Source: Candidatus Heimdallarchaeota archaeon LC_2 (GTDB lineage Archaea > Asgardarchaeota > Heimdallarchaeia > Heimdallarchaeales > Kariarchaeaceae). Taken from it: DNA of 6,768 nt. A program made the translations under genes and the position numbers. A model generated the notes under the pieces. It ran no database searches. It saw only the letters and a list, made by a program, of their open reading frames with translations, and had not been told where the DNA came from. How positions within the stretch are numbered: the first letter of the stretch is position 1; the number at the start of each line of letters is the position of its first letter. Shown here one piece after another: positions 1 through 5,980 of this stretch. Where the stretch lies: positions 1 through 6,768 of the forward strand of contig MDVR01000089.1 in assembly GCA_001940725.1 (NCBI GenBank). The letters are read 5' to 3'.

Positions 1-357
1 TACAGTCTGAGATACTGGTTAATGTGGAATGCAGTGATGGTCTATAATTTGTGGGTACTAGAGAACCTGGAGTTAATTGAGAATGGAGATAAATTGAGTG
101 TAAACTACAACTGCTGTGAAACTGCTTCTCTGGAGGAACTTGAGGAAGGGAAGAAATTACGAGAAAGCAGAAAGTTTCCCACCTGGTGTCGAGTGACCAA
201 TGAATTCCCAAGGCGTAAATGGGTTCCTATTCCAGTAGAACCATTACGAGAATTATGTGACTCTTTCAAGAAAATAATTGTTGGCATGATGAAAGATTGG
301 ATCCAAACTGGCTGTGATCCACCTTCTGAAACAAGAGGAAAAAGCACCAGTAGTTGA
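1..357 (+). CDS. DDE-type transposase, C-terminal fragment (truncated by window edge)
   Basis: The reading frame is open from base 1 and ends with TGA at 355-357, so the visible 118 residues are the C-terminal end of a gene that starts upstream. The first residues read YSLRYWLMWNAVMVYNLWVL. An aromatic-rich helix of this kind (RYW...YNLWVL) is typical of the last part of the catalytic domain of IS4/IS5-like DDE transposases. A charged, probably helical segment (SLEELEEGKKLRES) and a basic tail follow. The catalytic D, D and E residues are not all visible because most of the protein lies outside the window. An internal ATG at 22 is unlikely to be the start, since the conserved helix begins before it. 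The gene lies head-to-tail with the repeat at 583, so it may be the tail of another copy of that element. Family assignment rests on motif recognition only. Confidence 0.6.
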   Translation, partial: YSLRYWLMWNAVMVYNLWVLENLELIENGDKLSVNYNCCETASLEELEEGKKLRESRKFPTWCRVTNEFPRRKWVPIPVEPLRELCDSFKKIIVGMMKDWIQTGCDPPSETRGKSTSS

Positions 358-386
358 ATAACAACTTCAAAACCTCATTCAACACT

Positions 387-412
387 GGTTTACAAAACCG
401 ATCCTAGCGGAT
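387..412 (+). terminator. Two adjacent small hairpins after the transposase
   Basis: GGTTT at 387-391 pairs with AAACC at 395-399 across a 3-base loop. Directly after it, ATCC at 401-404 pairs with GGAT at 409-412 across a 4-base loop. They lie 30-55 bases after the transposase stop, where the right end or terminator of the insertion sequence would be expected. The stems are short and could occur by chance. No T-tract follows immediately. The rest of 358-582 shows no gene. Confidence 0.3.
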
Positions 413-583
413 AGTATGTAATTTTGATTTTCAACATGAATTATTAATGAGTTATTTTGCAAAAGTTGAGATAAGCACAAAGAATTTTGATGAATGAAGC
501 AGTTTTGATTAGGTATTCGCTAGAAAGAATAACTATTTACTAGAGACACTTACTGGATCGATCTTAGTTAGACGATAACAAAT

Positions 584-613
584 TGCGTCTTATGAGCATA
601 CTACGCATTTCAA
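584..613. mobile_element. Imperfect palindrome at the outer end of repeat copy 1
   Basis: TGCGT at 584-588 pairs with ACGCA further right, and inside it TATG pairs with CATA around an AG centre. Two-base mismatches separate the two stems. The same sequence is found at 6506-6535, and an inverted relative at 5880-5909. Its place at the exact point where the two repeat copies begin to match suggests an element terminus recognised by transposase. Confidence 0.5.
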
Positions 614-730
614 AGAATAACCTAGTTTGAGAGATCGAACGACTTTTTTTCTAATATTTTATTTCCAATTTAATGATCTAAATTATTCATCCACTCTGGA
701 GTAGTTGGTTGAGATTTAATTGATTACATC

Positions 731-747
731 GGCTAATTCCATTAGCC
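731..747 (+). other. Covarying hairpin, copy 1
   Basis: GGCTAAT (731-737) pairs perfectly with ATTAGCC (741-747) around a TCC loop. ACAT (726-729) and ATGT (748-751) can extend the stem past one bulged C. In the second repeat copy the same place holds CATTAAT, the same TCC loop, and GTTAATG. Three base pairs therefore differ on both arms and still pair. It lies about 23 bases before a GGGGG tract (771-775) and the transposase-like frame, so it could act in the transcript's 5' region or as a DNA hairpin during transposition. Confidence 0.6.
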
Positions 748-782
748 ATGTGTATAAGTCTATACTACTTGGGGGTCTGTGA

Positions 783-1041
783 AGATTACCAAGTTCTATT
801 CTGGACGAGATCACGGAAATCATTGACAATAATCCATTTGAAAGAAACGGGGTATAAGCGTCGAGTTTCGGCAAGATGTTTAGCCCACGTTCACTAACGA
901 TCGAGGTATTTTGTTTTGACACCGATTATAATCAAAATTAGTGTTGTTTTTTATTATATCCAAATTGCAATTGATGGACGTTTTCTTTGAAAACGAGGTC
1001 TTGAATCTCGTGATGCAGACTTTGTTGTGATCGATTCCTAG
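783..1041 (+). pseudogene. Decayed transposase 5' portion
   Basis: From 783 one frame reads a protein-like segment (SILDEITEIIDNNPFERNG), a stop at 855-857, then ASSFGKMFSPRSLTIEVFCF and onward to a stop at 939-941. A second segment in another frame (from about 961) reads QIAIDGRFL, a stop at 988-990, KRGLESRDADFVVIDS and a stop at 1039-1041. The IAIDG stretch followed by an acidic DAD resembles the region of the first catalytic aspartate in DDE transposases, but this is recognition by eye. Two internal stops, a frame change and a short distance to that region point to a decayed gene with internal deletion. The corresponding frame in the second repeat copy (from 6702) reads nearly the same peptide. 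No ATG, GTG or TTG opens this frame after the TGA at 780-782, so the true start is unresolved. The decay ends about 15 bases before the 3' end of the TPR gene. Confidence 0.5.
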
Positions 1042-1055
1042 TTTTCCATCTTCTT

Positions 1056-2633
1056 TTAATCAGTTTCAAGATCTTTTAAGTATGCCAGCGTGTTAGTCAA
1101 GTACGATTCTAATCTTGAACTCTCTTCCCTTTCAAAAATTGAAGCACCTTGTTTTGCAAGCATAGATATCCGATCAACCTCTCCTATAAAATCTTCCCTT
1201 TGTTTCAGTACTTCATTGTTAAGTTTCTCTAATCCTTGTTCTTGCGTGATGAAATATGCTTGATCCAAAAGTGTCTCAGCTTTTTTAAAGTCTCCCTTTA
1301 TTGAAGCATAATGAGTTTGTAGGATCATTGTTTTTACAATCAATGACTGTGACTTTTGATCTTGGGCGATGGTATAGATTTTGTTAGATAATTGCTCAGC
1401 CTCCTCAAGAACTTCGTTTTCCCCATACTGTTGAAATTCCGCAATTAAGAGTTCTGTCAAGTTTAACATAGCAAAAACCGTGAGCTCCTGCTGAGTACAG
1501 AGATTAAACATTGAGAATACATTAAGTTCACTAGTATTTATTTTCTCTCTAATTAAGCTTTCTAAAATTCTTTGAGCGTCTATCTTATATTTGGCTCGTT
1601 TATGACTTTTCAGAATTAGAGCGTTTGCTAATTTACTTCTTAATTTGATTATCCTCATGGAGTTTTTTTCGACTAAATTTTCAAGGGTATTGTTATATGT
1701 GGTAGCTTCATCTAGCATCCCGCTCTCTAAGGATGTTAAAATAAGATTGAAAAGACAACAAGAAATTTCGGTGGTTATTTGGAATTCATTCGCATAATTT
1801 AACCCCTTTTTGAGAAAGTTTAAGGCTTGTTCAAGGTTTCCTTTGATAAAATAAATTCGTCCCATCACTCTAAATGAAGCAATTGGATCAATTGCATCTT
1901 TAATGTTTTGTAGTTCAATAATCTTCAAATTTTTTTCGTATGTGTGAAGAGATTTGTCTAATTTACCTTGAAGGAGATAATTGTGACCGATACTACCGTT
2001 TGCAGAAATAACCCCCAACAAATGCCCACGCTTCTGACTTATATCAATACTGTTTTGAAAATATATCAGGGATTCACCAAATTCCCCTTTATACTGATAC
2101 GCAGTTCCTAATCCATAAAATGCTCTGGCTAGTTCTGGTAGATTATTATGCTTTTTTGAGATTCTAATCGCTTCATTATAATATCCGATAGCAAGATCCA
2201 ATTCACCTTTGAATGTTGGATCGTCAGATTCCCCAAGAATGTGTACATATATTTCAACCCAACCTCGGTTACAAGAGGTAATGCCACTAAATTCCTCACT
2301 CTCTTCTTTCTCTAGTCCACTCATAGAATTAATTATATGTTTTCCCCTCTGTATAAATTTCTGAGCTTCGGCCACATTTTCCTGTAATATAAGGCAGAGA
2401 CACAATAAACTATTTGCTGTAAATTCACCGACTTTATTATTTTCAGTTTGACTAATTTCCAAAATGTATATGAGCAATTTTCTTGCTGTTTCAAATTCAT
2501 TTTCCTCAATTAATATTTTGCTTTTAAGAATTTCACCTACAAAAAAATCTTCCTCTTTTAGATGTTTTATTGATTCCAATGCCTGAGAAGTTTGCCCTTC
2601 ATTAATTAAGTCTTTGATAACATGTATTTTCAT
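1056..2633 (-). CDS. Tetratricopeptide repeat (TPR) protein
   Basis: This 525-residue protein has no signal peptide or membrane segment and is predicted to be cytoplasmic, forming a helical-repeat scaffold for protein contacts. The clearest TPR units lie around residues 143-164, 166-199 (ARAFYGLGTAYQYKGEFGES), 207-240 (GSIGHNYLLQGKLDKSLHTY) and 250-282 (RVMGRIYFIKGNLEQALNFL). Weaker helical pairs occur at 37-61 and 440-470. I recognise the overall style, including a C-terminal stretch of the AIAQDQ...ETLLDQAY kind, from TPR proteins of Asgard and related archaea, where the role is generally unknown. The ATG at 2631-2633 is chosen because an in-frame TGA lies five codons upstream. Residues 369-382 and 383-396 look like a 14-residue internal duplication. 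The gene is followed closely by insertion-sequence debris. Partner and function cannot be read from the sequence. Confidence 0.85.
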   Translation of the reverse strand: MKIHVIKDLINEGQTSQALESIKHLKEEDFFVGEILKSKILIEENEFETARKLLIYILEISQTENNKVGEFTANSLLCLCLILQENVAEAQKFIQRGKHIINSMSGLEKEESEEFSGITSCNRGWVEIYVHILGESDDPTFKGELDLAIGYYNEAIRISKKHNNLPELARAFYGLGTAYQYKGEFGESLIYFQNSIDISQKRGHLLGVISANGSIGHNYLLQGKLDKSLHTYEKNLKIIELQNIKDAIDPIASFRVMGRIYFIKGNLEQALNFLKKGLNYANEFQITTEISCCLFNLILTSLESGMLDEATTYNNTLENLVEKNSMRIIKLRSKLANALILKSHKRAKYKIDAQRILESLIREKINTSELNVFSMFNLCTQQELTVFAMLNLTELLIAEFQQYGENEVLEEAEQLSNKIYTIAQDQKSQSLIVKTMILQTHYASIKGDFKKAETLLDQAYFITQEQGLEKLNNEVLKQREDFIGEVDRISMLAKQGASIFEREESSRLESYLTNTLAYLKDLETD

Positions 2634-2938
2634 TAATTCAGCACTTCAAGGAGAAGATTTATTATTTAAGGTCTTAAGAAATCTTCCAGCAGGGTTTGTT
2701 GATCCAAAGATAATTTCGCTAATCAAAAATGATACTATTTTATTTCAACTGATAATACAGTGATATCCTATTTTTGATTCATTTAGCCTTCAAGTTCATT
2801 CATTGATCAAAATAATTTCAATTTTAAAACAATAATACTGAATATTTCATTCTCATTTATCAATATGGTTAACAAGCAATTCAAATTACCCTGGTTATCA
2901 ACTGGAAATGAATTAGTAATAAGAATATGGAATAACCA
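2634..2938. other. Intergenic region between rhodanese and TPR genes
   Basis: About 305 AT-rich bases separate the two same-strand genes. The part next to 2633 holds the probable TPR promoter. Near 2938 lies the 3' region of the rhodanese gene, with no strong hairpin. I see no convincing gene. A plus-strand reading frame from 2865 overlaps the rhodanese gene and has no family signature. Confidence 0.6.
2662..2670 (-). promoter_or_regulatory. TATA-like box for the TPR gene
   Basis: On the minus strand this reads CTTAAATAA, centred about 33 bases upstream of the TPR ATG. With the usual archaeal spacing of about 25 bases, transcription would start some 7 bases before the ATG. No Shine-Dalgarno sequence is seen before the start. 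Confidence 0.4.
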
Positions 2939-3763
2939 TCATTCAAGTGGTGTTAAGGGATCATTTGCCCACTCTTTCATAGACCCATCATACACACTGA
3001 TATTATCGTATCCCGCGTTTACAAGCGCATACGCAGTTAAACAAGCCCGCACAGCTCCTTGACAATATGGGACAATATGATTTTTCTTGTCGATTTCTGC
3101 ATTTTTGAACATTTCCTCTATTTCACTGTTAGGTTTAAAAAATGAAACTTCTGCCTTTGGATTTGAACCAGACAACATTTGAGTCCACTCAATATGAATC
3201 GCACCTGGAACCTTTCCTGACCTCATATTTCCTCTTGCATCCTTGCCTTGGTACTCATCTAAAGTTCTTGTATCAATTATTTTTGTGTTTGAATTACCTA
3301 AATTTCTCAGAAGAGAGTCTTTTGAGATCACCAAATCATGGTTTATCTTTGATTGAAACTTTGTTGGATTTTCTTTTGGTTGATGAAAGTCAATGCTTAC
3401 AGGATTTCCTAAATTGATCCATGCTCGCCAACCTCCGTCAAGCAATTTCACCTTGTTGTGACCATAGTACATCAAGCCCCACAAGAACCTACTAGCAAAG
3501 AGTGATCCATCATTGTCATAGGCGACAACAGTTGTATTTGCACCAATACCCATCTCATACATTATCTTTTCAAATTCATTAGCTTCAGGATATAATATAC
3601 CTGGATTGTCTTTATCCCCTGCCTTCATATCGGGATTCCCATGTAGCTTGATTGCAGATGGTATGTGGGCTCTCAGGTACTGATGTTCATTACTGAAACA
3701 ATCTACAAGAACTATATCATGCTCTCCCATTACTCTTTTTAATTCCTCAACTGATATGATCAT
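2939..3763 (-). CDS. Two-domain rhodanese, thiosulfate/3-mercaptopyruvate sulfurtransferase
   Basis: The 274-residue length and two tandem rhodanese domains match the SseA/TST family, whose members move sulfane sulfur from thiosulfate or 3-mercaptopyruvate to an acceptor through a cysteine persulfide. Domain 1 (about residues 1-125) is the inactive structural copy: the place of the catalytic cysteine reads AYDNDGSLFASR, with aspartate instead. Domain 2 (about 145-274) carries the active loop CQGAVR starting at Cys234, after IDTRTLDEY and GAIHIEW. The closing YDGSMKEW motif is typical of the family. The loop is not the CRKGVT or CG(S)GVT form of classic TST or MST enzymes, so the donor substrate is open. 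The protein appears soluble. The start MIISVEEL matches the usual N-terminus of domain 1. The gene stands alone, with its own TATA-like box, in a neighbourhood with other sulfur-related genes. Confidence 0.92.
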   Translation of the reverse strand: MIISVEELKRVMGEHDIVLVDCFSNEHQYLRAHIPSAIKLHGNPDMKAGDKDNPGILYPEANEFEKIMYEMGIGANTTVVAYDNDGSLFASRFLWGLMYYGHNKVKLLDGGWRAWINLGNPVSIDFHQPKENPTKFQSKINHDLVISKDSLLRNLGNSNTKIIDTRTLDEYQGKDARGNMRSGKVPGAIHIEWTQMLSGSNPKAEVSFFKPNSEIEEMFKNAEIDKKNHIVPYCQGAVRACLTAYALVNAGYDNISVYDGSMKEWANDPLTPLE

Positions 3764-3793
3764 AGAAATACTGAAATATGATTTCGGATATTT

Positions 3794-3802
3794 CTTATAA
3801 AC
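3794..3802 (-). promoter_or_regulatory. TATA-like box for the rhodanese gene
   Basis: On the minus strand this reads GTTTATAAG, centred about 35 bases before the rhodanese ATG, which predicts a leader of roughly 8-10 bases. It resembles the TTTATA-type archaeal box. No purine-rich ribosome binding site is visible. Confidence 0.45.
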
Positions 3803-4145
3803 TTTCAGTATAGCCTTAATACGATTAAATTTTGTATTGTTACCACAACTGGGTAAATATGATACTTTAAATATTCTTTAAAGAAATCCTTGACATAATC
3901 TTCCAGAATAAAATTTTATGATTAGGTTGTGATGTTCCTATAAGTAATTCTATTTACAGGCAGGGAAATCTAATTTCTACAAGATTCTAAAAAGTTACAA
4001 AATTATGCCATATTGTATAGAGAATGTATTGATTTGGCACAATTGCTCAACAATTTCTAATTTTCATGAGCATTTGTTTGTAATTCGCCCGTTTTCTAGG
4101 ATCTAACCCTTATTCTAATTACACTAAATTCAATTACATTTGGGA

Positions 4146-4373
4146 CTAATACAGAAAACTATAAACACAAGTGGTATCAGGAGTATCTAAAACCGTAAGA
4201 GATTTTTCTGCTACTGTTTCTGAATCGATTTCTATGATTTTTACAGAATGGCTATTCATCCAATAAATAGGTAAATTAGTAATCACGAAACCAAACATTG
4301 GATATTTTGTAAATGAGATAGAGATAAACATTCGATGATCTAGATGAATGCACATTATGAGCAAAATATGCAT
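4146..4373 (-). CDS. Doubtful small hypothetical protein
   Basis: A 75-codon frame with a hydrophobic, methionine-rich first half (MHILLIMCIHLDHRMF) and a more ordinary hydrophilic second half (HSVKIIEIDSETVAEKSL). I recognise no family. A TATA-like GTTTAAAATT on the minus strand at 4381-4390 lies about 30 bases before an internal ATG at codon 7 (4353-4355), which would fit the spacing seen at the other genes here if that were the start. Against it are the short length, the AT-rich setting in which chance frames are common, and the lack of a clear fold. It may be a chance frame or the remnant of a gene that lost its front half. Confidence 0.22.
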   Translation of the reverse strand: MHILLIMCIHLDHRMFISISFTKYPMFGFVITNLPIYWMNSHSVKIIEIDSETVAEKSLTVLDTPDTTCVYSFLY

Positions 4374-4546
4374 TTCGTAAAATTTTAAACATTGAAGGTT
4401 TGGGAGATTAATTTAACAGAAATTAAAATCGAAGTTAGAATAACTAAATTGTTATTTGATTAAATGAATGATTAAGCTTTAGAAAGACAAGCTAGATTGA
4501 TCTTCGAAATAATTTTCCTTTTGGTGACAATTCTAAAAGTTAGACA

Positions 4547-5515
4547 CTAAAGCAAATTATTCTGGCTCATCCATTCATCATCAAACAGTTTCGAAAGGTA
4601 GTTACGTCCAGTATCTGGAAATAATACTACAATTACGGCTTTCTCGTTCAAATTCTGAGCTAATTCAATTGCCGCGAACGCAGCTGACCCGGATGAACTT
4701 CCAACTAACATGGCTTCTTGTCGGGCTAAAGCTCTCGCGGTCAAATATGCATCTTTATCACTAACCCTTATCACATCGTCTATAATGCTAAGATCAATGG
4801 TTTCGGGAATAAAATCTTCACCAATACCCTCTGTTTTATAGATTTTAGCTCCTTCTCCATCTATCCCATAAAACTCATCATAGTAGATTGATCCCTCTGG
4901 ATCAACACCAATTACTTTGATTTCTGGATTTTGTTCTTTGAGGTATTTTCCAACCCCAGTTATCGTACCTCCTGTCCCCATACCACAAACAAAGTGAGTT
5001 ATTTCGGGACAGTCTTTCCATATTTCAGGTCCTGTAGTTTCATAGTGTGCTGCGGGATTAATAGGGTTGTAATATTGATTTGGGCAATATGCATTTGATG
5101 TTTCTGTAACAATTTTTTCAGCAATGGAATAATAGCTTTCTGGACTCTCTGGGTCGACATCTGTTCTAGTTCTGATTACCTTACTCCCAAATGCTCCTAG
5201 TAACCATTCTTTTTCTTTACTCATTTTATCTGGCATGGTATAGATCATCTTGTATCCCCTCAAAACTGAGACCATAGCTAATCCTACACCTGTGTTACCA
5301 GAAGTTGGTTCAACTATTGTTCCACCAATTTTGAGTAGTCCTTTCTGTTCCGCATCATATATCATTGCAGTGCCAATTCGATCTTTTACACTCCCTCCAG
5401 GATTTAAGAATTCTGCTTTGACAAGAATTAGGGGTCTGTTTTTTGCAATCATGTTGTTTAATTGAATTAATGGTGTATGGCCTATGTACTCTAGGATACT
5501 ATTATAATATTTCAT
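4547..5515 (-). CDS. Cystathionine beta-synthase / cysteine synthase-type PLP enzyme
   Basis: A 322-residue fold-type II pyridoxal-phosphate enzyme. Enzymes of this family join a sulfur nucleophile (sulfide or homocysteine) to activated serine, giving cysteine or cystathionine. The PLP-binding lysine is Lys44 in NPGGSVKDR. The substrate loop TSGNTG is at residues 71-76, the phosphate-binding GTGGT at 180-184, and GSSSGSA follows near residue 274. Several features are closer to cystathionine beta-synthase than to plain CysK/CysM: EFLNPGGSVKDR, NPINPAAHYETT, VIGVDPEGS, EGIGEDFIP and the ending FPDTGRNYLSKLFDDEWM. It lacks both the N-terminal haem domain of animal enzymes and the C-terminal Bateman domain pair, so it is a bare catalytic core without adenosyl-ligand control. 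The start is supported by YIGHTPLIQL beginning at residue 10, as usual. It is transcribed divergently from the RAM protein. Whether the acceptor is sulfide or homocysteine cannot be decided here. Confidence 0.93.
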   Translation of the reverse strand: MKYYNSILEYIGHTPLIQLNNMIAKNRPLILVKAEFLNPGGSVKDRIGTAMIYDAEQKGLLKIGGTIVEPTSGNTGVGLAMVSVLRGYKMIYTMPDKMSKEKEWLLGAFGSKVIRTRTDVDPESPESYYSIAEKIVTETSNAYCPNQYYNPINPAAHYETTGPEIWKDCPEITHFVCGMGTGGTITGVGKYLKEQNPEIKVIGVDPEGSIYYDEFYGIDGEGAKIYKTEGIGEDFIPETIDLSIIDDVIRVSDKDAYLTARALARQEAMLVGSSSGSAAFAAIELAQNLNEKAVIVVLFPDTGRNYLSKLFDDEWMSQNNLL

Positions 5516-5540
5516 CCTTACATAATTAAATCAATATGTG

Positions 5541-5550
5541 TTATATAAAC
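5541..5550 (-). promoter_or_regulatory. TATA-like box for the PLP enzyme gene
   Basis: On the minus strand this reads GTTTATATAA, the best archaeal TATA-like match in the window, centred about 30 bases before the ATG at 5515. Transcription would begin about 4 bases before the start codon. It shares a 108-base divergent intergenic space with the RAM gene promoter. Confidence 0.6.
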
Positions 5551-5593
5551 ATTAGATTTCCAATTTTGCAAAATCTTGATAAAACAGATAAAA

Positions 5594-5602
5594 CTTAAAA
5601 AC
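5594..5602 (+). promoter_or_regulatory. TATA-like box for the RAM-domain gene
   Basis: CTTAAAAAC is centred 26 bases before the ATG at 5624, so the first transcribed base would be at or next to the start codon, giving a leaderless message. There is no ribosome binding site before the ATG. Boxes for the two divergent genes are about 50 bases apart, so a regulator bound between them could affect both. Confidence 0.5.
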
Positions 5603-5623
5603 AAATAGTACTTATATTATGGT

Positions 5624-5851
5624 ATGGTTGTTGCATTTATCCTTATTAATAGTGAAATAAATGCAGATGATGAACTTTTGAAAGATTTAAAGAAATTACC
5701 TGAAGTTGAGTTTGTCTACCTTGTTTTTGGCATTTATGATTTAATCGTTAAAATCAATGCAAAGGACATGGATGACCTAAAAAATAGAATATTGAAAAAT
5801 TTCCGTGTAATAAATAATATTCGGTCATCTATGACAATGATAGCGATTTAG
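5624..5851 (+). CDS. Stand-alone Lrp/AsnC ligand-binding (RAM) domain protein
   Basis: The 75 residues cover just the alpha-beta RAM domain that binds amino acids and drives oligomerisation in Lrp/AsnC regulators. The pattern is typical: a first strand VVAFILINSE, a helix DDELLKDLKKLPEV, a strand-turn-strand FVYLVFGIYDLIVKI, a second helix (DMDDLKNRILKNF) and the closing RSSMTMIAI. There is no DNA-binding helix-turn-helix, which is common for short archaeal members. These are thought to sense amino acids by pairing with full-length regulators or enzymes. The ATG at 5624 fits the family N-terminus. Another ATG at 5619 is in a different frame. Its divergent position beside a cysteine or cystathionine-forming enzyme suggests, but does not show, a ligand in sulfur amino acid metabolism. 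Confidence 0.9.
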   Translation: MVVAFILINSEINADDELLKDLKKLPEVEFVYLVFGIYDLIVKINAKDMDDLKNRILKNFRVINNIRSSMTMIAI

Positions 5852-5861
5852 TTGCTGGATC

Positions 5862-5877
5862 GGTAAATAATTTTACC
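5862..5877 (+). terminator. Hairpin after the RAM-domain gene
   Basis: GGTAAA (5862-5867) and TTTACC (5872-5877) form a perfect 6-bp stem with a TAAT loop, starting 10 bases after the RAM gene stop codon. Outer bases CTGG (5855-5858) and CCAG could pair as an alternative. No T-tract follows, so a role in termination or 3'-end stability is only plausible. Confidence 0.4.
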
Positions 5878-5879
5878 AG

Positions 5880-5928
5880 TTGAAATGCGTAATAGGATGA
5901 TAATACGCATTAGGATGATAATACGCAA
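5880..5928. repeat. Inverted copy of the repeat's outer end, with 18-bp tandem duplication
   Basis: Bases 5880-5909 match the reverse complement of the repeat ends at 584-613 and 6506-6535 at 25 of 30 positions, including 12 in a row (TTGAAATGCGTA). AATGCGTA and TACGCATT form a perfect 8-base inverted repeat with a 12-base centre. TAGGATGATAATACGCA then occurs twice, at 5893-5909 and 5911-5927, a tandem duplication with an 18-base period. It may be the right-end remnant of the insertion sequence, or a short derivative of its terminus. Confidence 0.6.
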
Positions 5929-5946
5929 TTCCATTTATTACTTATC

Positions 5947-5958
5947 GATCAATTGATC
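5947..5958. other. 12-base perfect palindrome
   Basis: GATCAATTGATC lies 23 bases beyond the stop codon of the DsrE-like gene, in the convergent region with the RAM gene. It could be a protein-binding site, a 3'-end hairpin for the minus-strand transcript, or chance in AT-rich DNA. Confidence 0.25.
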
Positions 5959-5980
5959 AAGAAAATGGTTTAGTTGCTCC

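Larger units (their letters stand above)
583..849 (+). repeat. Left-end repeat of a putative insertion sequence, copy 1
   Basis: This stretch is repeated at 6505-6768 in the same orientation. By eye it has blocks of perfect identity of about 46 bases (from 583), about 46 bases (from roughly 684) and about 34 bases (from 795), separated by substitutions and small indels. The second copy is cut by the window edge, so the repeat may extend past 849. It opens with an imperfect palindrome, carries a covarying hairpin at 731-747, and leads into transposase-like coding sequence at 783. This arrangement suggests the non-coding left end of an insertion sequence of about 200 bases followed by the start of its transposase. 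The outer boundary is set by loss of similarity between the two flanks just before TTGCG. Confidence 0.8.
3764..4546. other. Long AT-rich intergenic region with little recognisable content
   Basis: These 783 bases separate the rhodanese start from the PLP enzyme's stop codon. The right end lies downstream of the PLP gene and the left end holds the rhodanese promoter. One doubtful 75-codon minus-strand frame (4146-4373) is present. I searched by eye for tRNA cloverleaf elements, tandem repeats and strong hairpins and found none that are convincing. A 22-base sequence near 4071-4091 recurs imperfectly at 6424-6445. Confidence 0.5.

Noticed and set aside
105..347. Minus-strand frame opposite the transposase fragment
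   Set aside because: It overlaps a recognisable transposase C-terminus and shows no family features.
750..896. Plus-strand frame from the ATG at 748-750 just after the hairpin (MCISLY...)
   Set aside because: Open in both copies, but nearly all differences between copies change residues, and the content (many R, W and C) is not protein-like. It is probably a shadow of the other frame.
716..922. Minus-strand 68-codon frame within the repeat
   Set aside because: It stays open in copy 2, and the 6-base indel keeps frame, but changes between copies are mostly replacing, the peptide resembles no family, and the opposite strand gives a better amphipathic, transposase-linked peptide.
2865..3062. 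Plus-strand 65-codon frame
   Set aside because: More than half of it overlaps the rhodanese C-terminus on the other strand, including conserved motifs, and it resembles nothing known.
3142..3417. Plus-strand 91-codon frame inside the rhodanese gene
   Set aside because: It lies wholly antisense to conserved rhodanese sequence and has a leucine- and serine-rich shadow composition.
3900..4010. Possible structured RNA or tRNA
   Set aside because: No cloverleaf, T-loop consensus or acceptor stem could be assembled by eye.
5250..5465. Plus-strand 71-codon frame inside the PLP enzyme gene
   Set aside because: It is antisense to the PLP-lysine and TSGNTG motifs of a clear enzyme.
5619..5621. Earlier ATG before the RAM gene
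   Set aside because: It is in a different frame from the RAM protein, and the predicted transcript begins after it.
5880..5928. Start of a CRISPR-like array
   Set aside because: The two 17-base units are adjacent with one base between them and no spacers, so it is a tandem duplication.
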